From positions 1 through 5,330 of the forward strand of contig DHTF01000079.1 in NCBI GenBank assembly GCA_002411515.1: DNA of 5,330 nucleotides, in the 5' to 3' direction. The translations under genes and the position numbers were made by a program. The notes beneath the pieces were generated by a model. It was not told the DNA's origin. It did no database searches and saw only the letters and a list, made by a program, of their open reading frames with translations. Shown here in pieces: positions 1 through 5,330 of this stretch. Every line of letters starts with the position of its first letter. The stretch's first letter is position 1. The DNA comes from Proteiniphilum sp. UBA5267. Its GTDB lineage: Bacteria > Bacteroidota > Bacteroidia > Bacteroidales > Dysgonomonadaceae.

Positions 1-69
1 TCCGAACAGAGAAGTTAAGCCCAATAGCGCCGATGGTACTGCATCATGTGGGAGAGTAGGTAGCCGCCT
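1..69 (+). rRNA. rrf: 5S ribosomal RNA, 3' part (5' end outside window)
   Basis: The window opens inside a 5S rRNA gene. The conserved stretch CCGAACAGAGAAGTTAAGC, followed by GCGCCGATGGTACTGC and GGGAGAGTAGGT, is the hallmark of the central and 3' parts of bacterial 5S rRNA. The final TAGCCGCC would pair with the missing 5' end to form helix I. The exact 3' end is estimated to within a few bases from this helix. The terminator 13 bases downstream and the absence of a tRNA suggest that this is the last gene of an rRNA operon. The 16S and 23S genes are presumed to lie upstream, outside the window. Confidence 0.96.
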
Positions 70-81
70 TCCTTTATAATG

Positions 82-113
82 AAGCCCTCAGGAGAAATCC
101 CGGGGGCTTTTTT
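82..113 (+). terminator. Intrinsic terminator of the rRNA operon
   Basis: A 12-position stem (82-93 with 98-109) is closed by a GAAA tetraloop at 94-97. It has one A/C mismatch and one T-G wobble, and its GC-rich core is followed by a T run (108-113). Its place directly behind the 5S gene makes it the end of the ribosomal transcript. Confidence 0.9.
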
Positions 114-228
114 CGTTTATAATCCGGCCGGGTATGTTTCCGATGGGCCTTTTTCACTGAATGCCGTGCAATGCTCCAATAAGAGTGAAGGTACGCTGCC
201 TGCGACATACATTGCTGGAATAAAGATT
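114..228. other. Gene-free spacer between the two terminators
   Basis: No convincing protein gene is seen here. Short open frames on both strands have no recognisable features and run through the neighbouring hairpins. One TATGTTTC at 133-140 is one base from the Bacteroidota -7 box TAnnTTTG. A 6-base complementary pair, GCAATG (168-173) and CATTGC (210-215), could form a long-range stem. Together with the hairpin at 229-258, a small transcript is possible but weakly supported. Confidence 0.4.
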
Positions 229-258
229 AAAGGTTGCTTTTGCAGGCAACCTTTTTTT
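229..258. terminator. Hairpin terminator, probably bidirectional
   Basis: A perfect 9-bp stem pairs AAAGGTTGC (229-237) with GCAACCTTT (246-254) around an 8-base loop, and a T run spans 252-258. On the plus strand this is a textbook intrinsic terminator. On the minus strand the same stem comes 146 bases after the regulator stop codon and is followed by a T-rich but interrupted tail (TTTAATCTTTATT). It could therefore end the regulator mRNA as well as block readthrough from the rRNA operon. No gene for it to serve on the plus strand is visible other than the 5S transcript or an unrecognised small RNA. Confidence 0.8.
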
Positions 259-399
259 GTGGGGTTGGCCTGTTATCTGATAGAGAGTTGTGCTGTCAAC
301 AATTGGAGTTTGTCTTTGTCGGGAGAAAATGGTATCATAGACCTGTTGCGAAAAGAAGGTTATACCGTGAAACCATTGTGAAGCAAACACATTTCCCTG
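259..399. other. 3' flank of the regulator gene, no gene seen
   Basis: These 141 bases lie between the hairpin and the regulator stop codon. Only weak, imperfect inverted repeats are visible. They are best read as the 3' untranslated region of the minus-strand regulator mRNA. Confidence 0.4.
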
Positions 400-2913
400 T
401 TACACGAATTTCAGTGGATTGGTATACTCTCTCCCTATTGTCTTTTTATATTCGATCAGAAACGAAAGATACCGTATTTTGGCCTCTTCGTTTCTCTTCA
501 GTTTCTGCAATGCCTTGACCAGATAGGTTAAGGCCCTGTCGCTGACCGGATCAATATGAAATGCTGCATCTGCCAGTTCTACCGTCGTGAGATAGGCTTC
601 CTTTTCGAAGCTCCATTCAATTGCGTGAATCAGCAACGGTTCCATGCTTTTTTCGGTATGTTCTTTCAGAAAGTCGTATGCACGATCGTTCTCGTTTCCC
701 AAAAATTTTCCCCGGCTGACGATGCTGCTGAATTCTTTTAGTTCCTTCTCGCTGTGACCTCCCGAAAGAATGACCATGCATTTCGTATAGTCACAATAAA
801 GAGGATCTTTCTGTACCAGTTTGAATACACCCTTGTCGTATAACAATTCAATGCCATCGAGTTCTTCCAGTATTTTGCGCAACCTGTTCAGCGTGACATT
901 TCGTGTATTTTTGACTGTGTTAGCGGGTTTCTCGGGCCACAATGTTTCACTGAAATGTTGCGATGTGATGCCATCGCCTGCAGCACTAAACTGCAGGAGC
1001 AGACAAAATGCCTCTTTTAGCTTTTTGCTGAATAGGTACGTAATATCCTTGTTGCTGCGATTGCGAACCATGAAATCACCAAACAGGTAAATGGCGTTGG
1101 GGCGGAAAGTTGATTCCCTTTTATGGTTTGTTTTAAAGGGTATCCCCCTGTCGGGAAAATAAGTTTCTTTCCGGTTATATTTTAGGAAACGCACCCGGAA
1201 AATTGCGACAACCAGCAGTATGATTCCTGCGAGGATGAAAATTATGAGCGTCTTATCAGAACCCTCTTTCGTCGTGTAATTGACCAGCTCCTGGCCGGTA
1301 ATCGGCGGGAAGGAGAGTGAATATACATGCACCTCCGAAGCGATATCGTCGGAAAACGCATGCACTACCGCATACAGAGCGTGGAGATCGTCGTCATAAT
1401 AAAGATTTGCATGGGTGTTTATCTTGTCGGAAAATATCGGAATAGAATCACCCAATATGGTAAAATCGCCCTCTTTCAACCCATACCGGTACAACCTGAG
1501 GTACGACTGGGTGAAATGCTCCGGATAGCATAAGGTATAAAATGAAGCATCGTCGTTGATCACCATACCCCGCACGGGTACCCTGTTTTCCTTGTTCCAC
1601 GGGATCTCCCATACCTTGGATATCTGTGATGTCGGCAGATCCAATTGATAAAGGTCGTAATAATAAGTTCTTCCCAGTAATTGATCACCGGAACTGTTTC
1701 CCATCCCGCCGAAGAGATAAAGCTTGTCGCCCTTTTCGGGATGCCCCACAGAGGTGAAATACCGGGGCGTGATGCCACCTTCATTTTGGGTAGAGCATGC
1801 ATCCCATTGATGCGTCCCGATATCGTAACGATAAAAAATATTGCTGTAGCGCATGTTGCCAAACCCGCCGAATATCAGATATTGCTGTTTTTCCGGATCG
1901 AAATAAGAGCCATGATGATGAAGTTGAGTTGGTAGCCGGTCGTAGCTCTCAATGCGCCATTCGTAGCTGTGAAGATCAAGACTTGCGACTGTGGGTCCCT
2001 GGTAGGTACTGTCGGAATATACCTCATAGCAATAGAGCCTGTCGTGCAAAGGGTCAATAAAATTGGTCCCCAGTCTGAGGTCGACCGGACAGGGTTCTTT
2101 GAACACCACCGTCTCCCGATGCGCGGTTCTCAGGTTATAAATGATGATCGAATCTTTGTTGAAATGATACAATTCTTTTCGTCCCTCGTGATAATTCGTT
2201 CCCGATACCTGTGCGGAACGGGTCGTGGTTTCCAGTTTCCAGTGATAGGCATCATTGATCAACCAGTAGGGGTTCACCACATTTCCCATTACAGTCCCTT
2301 TGCTGTCATGCACCGCACCGCCCTGATACTCCCTCAGCGGGAACCGGTAGTTTTGCGTGTTGCCCACGTGCAGGTTTTGGATAGCAAAAGGAGCCACATC
2401 AATGATGTGATCACTTTTACCGAATACAAGGGTCGGCGAGAATGATTCCGGAAGAGTTACATGGGTTGCAGTGTGGGTGCTGTCACCTATGGTCAGGGTG
2501 ATCAGGTCGTTTGTCAGATCAAAAGAAATATCTGTCTGAAGCCATTCACGGGGTGGATATTGATCCTTTTCCAGTGAGAGGTGAATCAAATTGTTTTTGC
2601 CTTCCTCGTTAAACAGAAAAAGATGGTTTTCCCCGTGTCCGTCATAAAAAAGATTGAAAACAGATCCATTTTCAGACGATTTGATCCGGAGGATGTTGCC
2701 GATTTCGGAGGTCATATACAACGATAGCCGGAAACGGATGCTAAAGTGATCCTCAAAGGTGACAGGACGTTCTCTGAACACATCATAGGATGTTCTCTGT
2801 TCAATGGGATATCCGTTCCCAAGAAAACGAAGCCCTTCCGCAGAAAGAGGCTGGCAGAGAAAGGCGCAAAGAAACAGAAGAGCAAATATGTTTGTTTTTG
2901 TCGATGTCACCAT
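400..2913 (-). CDS. Transmembrane Kelch-propeller regulator with SARP-like (winged helix + BTAD) output domain
   Basis: This is probably a one-component regulator that senses outside the inner membrane and binds DNA inside. Numbering from the ATG at 2913 gives 837 residues. Residues 1-25 form a signal peptide (cut near PLSA/EG). Residues 45-184 resemble a laminin-G/concanavalin-like sandwich. Residues 190-540 form a beta-propeller of about six blades; the clearest Kelch motifs are YLIFGGFGN (345) and LYLFGGMGN (398), each followed by a Y-D/L-D...W strand. Residues 555-576 are one membrane helix followed by basic residues. Residues 607-700 are an OmpR/SARP-type winged helix (LFGDF, FSKKLKEAF, LWPEK, NVTLNRLRKIL, YDKGVFKL). 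Residues 701-837 are helical, with a BTAD-like end (HIDPVSDRAL...VKALQKL). A TTG at 2976 and an ATG at 2928 are in-frame alternative starts. The TTG lies almost at the predicted transcription start and would spoil the signal peptide. The gene is divergent from the mannosidase. The ligand is unknown. Domain calls are from motif reading, not a database search. Confidence 0.88.
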   Translation of the reverse strand: MVTSTKTNIFALLFLCAFLCQPLSAEGLRFLGNGYPIEQRTSYDVFRERPVTFEDHFSIRFRLSLYMTSEIGNILRIKSSENGSVFNLFYDGHGENHLFLFNEEGKNNLIHLSLEKDQYPPREWLQTDISFDLTNDLITLTIGDSTHTATHVTLPESFSPTLVFGKSDHIIDVAPFAIQNLHVGNTQNYRFPLREYQGGAVHDSKGTVMGNVVNPYWLINDAYHWKLETTTRSAQVSGTNYHEGRKELYHFNKDSIIIYNLRTAHRETVVFKEPCPVDLRLGTNFIDPLHDRLYCYEVYSDSTYQGPTVASLDLHSYEWRIESYDRLPTQLHHHGSYFDPEKQQYLIFGGFGNMRYSNIFYRYDIGTHQWDACSTQNEGGITPRYFTSVGHPEKGDKLYLFGGMGNSSGDQLLGRTYYYDLYQLDLPTSQISKVWEIPWNKENRVPVRGMVINDDASFYTLCYPEHFTQSYLRLYRYGLKEGDFTILGDSIPIFSDKINTHANLYYDDDLHALYAVVHAFSDDIASEVHVYSLSFPPITGQELVNYTTKEGSDKTLIIFILAGIILLVVAIFRVRFLKYNRKETYFPDRGIPFKTNHKRESTFRPNAIYLFGDFMVRNRSNKDITYLFSKKLKEAFCLLLQFSAAGDGITSQHFSETLWPEKPANTVKNTRNVTLNRLRKILEELDGIELLYDKGVFKLVQKDPLYCDYTKCMVILSGGHSEKELKEFSSIVSRGKFLGNENDRAYDFLKEHTEKSMEPLLIHAIEWSFEKEAYLTTVELADAAFHIDPVSDRALTYLVKALQKLKRNEEAKIRYLSFLIEYKKTIGREYTNPLKFV

Positions 2914-2985
2914 GTGAACGCATTGCATTTGGAAAGGACGGAAGAATGCATGATTCCTTTGAAACACACGTATCAATTGTTGTCA

Positions 2986-3017
2986 CAAAGATACCATAAT
3001 CAGGGCCATATTACAAA
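2986..3017 (-). promoter_or_regulatory. Regulator gene promoter, Bacteroidota consensus
   Basis: On the minus strand, TTTG (3014-3017) and TATCTTTG (2986-2993) are separated by 20 bp. This matches the Bacteroides TTTG / TAnnTTTG promoter consensus at every defined position. Transcription would start near 2980, leaving a leader of about 67 bases before the ATG at 2913, or about 52 before the ATG at 2928. This argues against translation from the TTG at 2976. Confidence 0.7.
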
Positions 3018-3094
3018 TGGTTCGTTTTGTTTATTGATTAAGAGCTATTTGAGGAAAGGTGTAACAAGTGCATTGATTACTGTTAATTTGTGAA

Positions 3095-3127
3095 ATGTAA
3101 CCCCTATGTAACCCCTTGGATAACCCA
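3095..3127 (+). repeat. Phased TAACCCC heptamer repeats (candidate activator operator)
   Basis: ATGTAACCCCT occurs twice in perfect tandem (3095-3105 and 3106-3116), so the heptamer TAACCCC lies at 3098-3104 and 3109-3115, 11 bp apart. A third copy, TAACCCA, is at 3121-3127, 12 bp on. Exactly 8 bp separate it from the TATATTTG box at 3136. Streptomyces SARP activators are known to bind direct heptamers spaced about 11 bp apart, with the last 8 bp before the -10 element. The repeats are seen; binding by the neighbouring SARP-like protein is inferred. Confidence 0.65.
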
Positions 3128-3143
3128 TGTATGTGTATATTTG
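3116..3143 (+). promoter_or_regulatory. Candidate mannosidase promoter P1
   Basis: TATATTTG (3136-3143) fits the Bacteroidota -7 box TAnnTTTG exactly. The best upstream element is TTG at 3116-3118, 17 bp away. That spacing is shorter than the usual 19-21 bp, so the -33 match is poor, as expected for an activator-dependent promoter. The start would be near 3148, giving the mannosidase mRNA a leader of roughly 300 bases that contains the structured elements at 3194-3391. Confidence 0.5.
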
Positions 3144-3193
3144 CCTTTGAATGGAAAACAAGCATTTTTACAAGGATGGAACGGTATATGGGT

Positions 3194-3225
3194 GGGAATA
3201 CCGTTGGACCTTCCTCGGTATTCCC
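3194..3225 (+). repeat. Perfect 10-bp inverted repeat
   Basis: GGGAATACCG (3194-3203) and CGGTATTCCC (3216-3225) are exact complements around a 12-base spacer. No T run follows, so this is not a terminator. The right arm overlaps the outermost unit of the neighbouring 11-bp repeat array. It could be an operator half-site pair or a leader RNA hairpin. Confidence 0.6.
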
Positions 3226-3290
3226 TTATATATTCCTTATATTTCGCTTATGTTTGAATAAGCGAAATATAAGCGAAACACAAGGAATAT
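3219..3290. repeat. Head-to-head array of six 11-bp repeats
   Basis: Three contiguous 11-bp units lie on each strand around a 6-base centre, GTTTGA (3252-3257). On the plus strand they are ATAAGCGAAAT (3258-3268), ATAAGCGAAAC (3269-3279) and ACAAGGAATAT (3280-3290). On the minus strand, reading outward, they are ATAAGCGAAAT (3251-3241), ATAAGGAATAT (3240-3230) and ATAAGGGAATA (3229-3219). The inner units form a perfect stem (3236-3251 with 3258-3273, 16 bp), and a 10-bp outer stem (3229-3238 with 3282-3291) is an alternative. The strict one-helical-turn phasing suggests cooperative protein binding on one DNA face. No T run follows on either strand. Confidence 0.7.
3249..3256 (+). promoter_or_regulatory. 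Possible second -7 box (P2) in the repeat centre
   Basis: TATGTTTG matches TAnnTTTG and sits in the middle of the six-unit array, overlapping the inner minus-strand unit by three bases. No -33 element is seen at the right distance (3225-3228 reads CTTA). Any promoter here would have to depend on an activator bound to the left-hand repeats. The match could be chance. Confidence 0.25.
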
Positions 3291-3322
3291 ACAGAGAAGA
3301 CATGCGTGAAAATAAGACCGGC

Positions 3323-3391
3323 ATAAAGCCTCGAGCTTTATACAAGGAAGTGCGCCGAAGTAATTCATCGTTATCTCAACGCGAGAGATAA
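3323..3391 (+). repeat. Two short hairpins in the mannosidase leader
   Basis: ATAAAGC (3323-3329) pairs with GCTTTAT (3335-3341) around CTCGA. TTATCTC (3371-3377) pairs with GAGATAA (3385-3391) around a 7-base loop. Both stems are 7 bp and lack a T run. They are in the presumed 5' untranslated region and may be simple leader structure. Confidence 0.35.
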
Positions 3392-3450
3392 GAAAACAAG
3401 GAAAATTGCGTTCCAAAAAAGGAGAAAAATAACAGATAAAATGAACAACA

Positions 3451-5330
3451 ATGAAGAAAATTAATTTGACGGGATTTTTTTATTTCATGGGAATCATCCT
3501 CACGTTGCATGCCCGACCTACCGCACCGGTAGATTATGTCAGTACACTGGTCGGGACAGACTCCAAATATGAACTTTCTACCGGAAACACCTACCCGGCC
3601 ATCGCACTGCCCTGGGGAATGAACTTCTGGTCACCCCAAACTGGTAAGATGGGAAACGGATGGATGTACACCTACCATGCCGATAAGATTAGGGGATTCA
3701 AGCAGACCCATCAGCCCAGCCCGTGGATGAACGACTATGGCCAGTTTTCGCTGATGCCTGTCACGGGTAAGCCTCACTTCGACGAAGAGGAGAGAGCCAG
3801 CTGGTTTTCCCACAAGGCTGAGGTGGCCAGGCCGCACTATTACAGGGTATATCTGGCCGATTATGATGTGACAACCGAAATTACACCGACAGAGCGGGCT
3901 GCCATGTTCCGGTTTACCTTTCCGGAAAGCGACAGCTCCTTCGTCATCGTCGATGCATTCGACAAAGGTTCGCACATCCGGATTATTCCCGAAGAGCAGA
4001 TGATCACGGGATACACAACCCGCAACAGTGGCGGTGTGCCCGAAAACTTCAGGAACTACTTTGTGATCCGTTTCGATAGACCCTTTACCTGGTTTGGTGC
4101 CGTGAAAGAGGGTGACATCCTGGAAAAAGAATCAGTTTACACCGGAAACCATGCCGGTGCGGTGATCGGTTTTCACACCACCAACAACGAGCAGGTGCAT
4201 GCCCACGTGGCGTCCTCCTTTATCAGTGAGGCACAGGCGTTGCTGAATCTGCGCGAACTGGGAGACGACTCTTTCGAGGGGGTCATGAAGAAGGGCGAAG
4301 CACGCTGGAATGAAGTACTTGGCAGAATCAAGGTTGAAGATGACAACATCGACAACATCCGTACCTTTTATTCCAATCTTTATCGCACGGTACTCTTCCC
4401 CCGGAACCTTTCGGAGATCGATGCCGATGGCAATATCTATCACTACAGTCCATACAACGGGAAAGTGCTTCCCGGCTACATGTTCACCGATACCGGCTTC
4501 TGGGATACATTCAGAAGCCTCTTTCCCTTTCTCAATTTCGTCTATCCCTCCGAGAACGTGAAGATGCAGCAGGGATTGGTCAATGCCTACAAAGAGAGCG
4601 GCTTTCTTCCGGAGTGGGCCAGCCCGGGCCACCGGAATATCATGGTGGGAAACAATTCGGCTTCGGTAGTCGCTGACGCTTACATAAAGGGATTGAGGGG
4701 ATACGATACCGAAACACTCTGGGAAGCGCTCAAACATGGGGCGAACAGCGTGCATCCCACGGTGCCTGCATCGGGACGTACCGGCTACGCCGAATATAAC
4801 AAGTATGGTTATATCCCCAATAACGTGGGCATCAGTCAAAATGTGGCCCGTACTTTGGAATATGCCTACAACGACTGGACCATCTATAGCTTCGGAAAAG
4901 CCCTGGGCAAGCCGGAGTCGGAAATATCCATTTACGGCGAACGGGCAATGAACTACAAAAACCTCTTCAATCCGGAGCACAAGCTGATGGCGGGTCGTGC
5001 CGACGACGGCTCCTTTTCTGCGGAATTTGATCCGGCGGCCTGGAGCCGCGATTTCACGGAGGGCAACAGCTGGCACTACTCCTGGTCTGTTTTTCACGAT
5101 CCACAGGGACTGATCGACCTGATGGGGGGTAAAAAGTCTTTCACCGGCATGCTCGACTCCGTATTTCTCATTCCCGGTGCAGAGGGACTGAAGAGCCGTT
5201 CCATGATTCACGAGATGCGGGAAATGCAGGTGATGGACATGGGCCAGTACGCGCACGGAAACCAGCCTATTCAGCACATGGTTTACCTTTATAACTACGC
5301 CGGTGAGCCCTGGAAGGCGCAATACTGGAC
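3451..5330 (+). CDS. Glycoside hydrolase family 92 alpha-mannosidase, 3' end outside window
   Basis: Predicted exported calcium-dependent exo-alpha-mannosidase, likely releasing mannose from N-glycans or mannan. The window holds 626 codons; the family is usually about 740-780 residues. Residues 1-21 form a signal peptide (cut near LHA/RP, no lipobox cysteine). The N-terminal beta-sandwich holds the GH92 signatures VDYVSTLVGTDS (27-38), LSTGNTYPAIALPWGMNFW (42-60) and GFKQTHQPSPWMNDYGQFS (82-100). The (alpha/alpha)6 barrel starts near 300, with DTGFWDTFRS (347-356), FTEGNSWHYSW (535-545) and HGNQPIQHMVYLYNY (602-616). E537 is the likely general acid. W92 and the pair H587-E588 resemble residues tied to alpha-1,2 preference in the Bacteroides enzyme Bt3990 (from memory, not aligned). 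The GDxD catalytic-base motif would lie past the edge. The ATG at 3451 is chosen because it yields the signal peptide; the ATG at 3441 is in another frame and stops after seven residues. The gene is divergent from the sensor-regulator. Confidence 0.95.
   Translation, partial: MKKINLTGFFYFMGIILTLHARPTAPVDYVSTLVGTDSKYELSTGNTYPAIALPWGMNFWSPQTGKMGNGWMYTYHADKIRGFKQTHQPSPWMNDYGQFSLMPVTGKPHFDEEERASWFSHKAEVARPHYYRVYLADYDVTTEITPTERAAMFRFTFPESDSSFVIVDAFDKGSHIRIIPEEQMITGYTTRNSGGVPENFRNYFVIRFDRPFTWFGAVKEGDILEKESVYTGNHAGAVIGFHTTNNEQVHAHVASSFISEAQALLNLRELGDDSFEGVMKKGEARWNEVLGRIKVEDDNIDNIRTFYSNLYRTVLFPRNLSEIDADGNIYHYSPYNGKVLPGYMFTDTGFWDTFRSLFPFLNFVYPSENVKMQQGLVNAYKESGFLPEWASPGHRNIMVGNNSASVVADAYIKGLRGYDTETLWEALKHGANSVHPTVPASGRTGYAEYNKYGYIPNNVGISQNVARTLEYAYNDWTIYSFGKALGKPESEISIYGERAMNYKNLFNPEHKLMAGRADDGSFSAEFDPAAWSRDFTEGNSWHYSWSVFHDPQGLIDLMGGKKSFTGMLDSVFLIPGAEGLKSRSMIHEMREMQVMDMGQYAHGNQPIQHMVYLYNYAGEPWKAQYW

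Noticed and set aside
154..390. 78-codon minus-strand open frame downstream of the regulator
   Set aside because: It reads through the hairpin at 229-258, has no recognisable motif and lies in the presumed 3' untranslated region.
1969..2445. 158-codon plus-strand open frame inside the regulator gene
   Set aside because: It is antisense to the propeller-encoding region and has no domain, signal or binding-site support.
3229..3291. Intrinsic terminator at the large palindrome
   Set aside because: The stem is long but A/T-rich, and no T run follows on either strand.
3194..3291. CRISPR array or MITE
   Set aside because: The 11-bp units are contiguous without spacers and reverse orientation at the centre, unlike CRISPR. 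No target-site duplication or terminal inverted repeats bounding a single element are visible, so a MITE is not supported, although a genome-wide search could revisit this.
3116..3391. 91-codon plus-strand open frame starting at TTG in the divergent region
   Set aside because: It runs straight through the P1 box, the 10-bp inverted repeat and the six-unit array, has no ribosome binding site and resembles no known family.
3441..3464. Seven-residue leader peptide frame overlapping the GH92 start
   Set aside because: It is out of frame, asparagine- and glutamate-rich by virtue of the A-rich start region, and lacks an attenuator; it is most likely chance.
4132..5322. 396-codon minus-strand open frame
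   Set aside because: It is the antisense shadow of the GH92 gene, whose plus-strand reading shows clear family motifs throughout.

Overview
The window looks like a Bacteroidota chromosome, most likely order Bacteroidales. Three things point there: promoter-like elements matching the Bacteroides TTTG / TAnnTTTG consensus, weak Shine-Dalgarno signals with A-rich start regions, and a secreted GH92 mannosidase beside a membrane-spanning regulator. A finer placement (for example Dysgonomonadaceae or Parabacteroides-like) would be a guess.

Layout. Positions 1-69 are the 3' end of a 5S rRNA gene, the end of an rRNA operon, followed by a strong intrinsic terminator (82-113). Positions 114-399 hold no convincing gene but contain a second terminator-type hairpin (229-258), probably bidirectional, between the rRNA operon and the convergent regulator gene. 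Positions 400-2913 (minus strand) encode a one-piece transmembrane regulator: signal peptide, laminin-G/concanavalin-like domain, Kelch-type beta-propeller, one membrane helix, then a cytoplasmic SARP-like output made of an OmpR-type winged helix and a BTAD-like helical domain. The 537-base divergent region (2914-3450) is rich in structure. It holds a consensus promoter for the regulator, a TAACCCC repeat set ending exactly 8 bp before a -7 box facing the other way, and six copies of an 11-bp unit, three per strand, arranged head to head. From 3451 to the window edge runs a GH92 alpha-mannosidase gene, cut off at its 3' end.

Inferred working model. The periplasmic propeller and lectin-like domains sense a glycan or cell-surface signal, and the membrane-tethered SARP-like domain activates the divergent mannosidase gene through the phased repeats. 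Heptamer repeats about 11 bp apart, with the last one 8 bp from the -10 element, are the published binding geometry of Streptomyces SARP activators. Finding that geometry beside a SARP-like gene in a Bacteroidota genome is the most interesting observation here. The sequence alone does not prove the regulator binds there, nor which of the two repeat families is its site.
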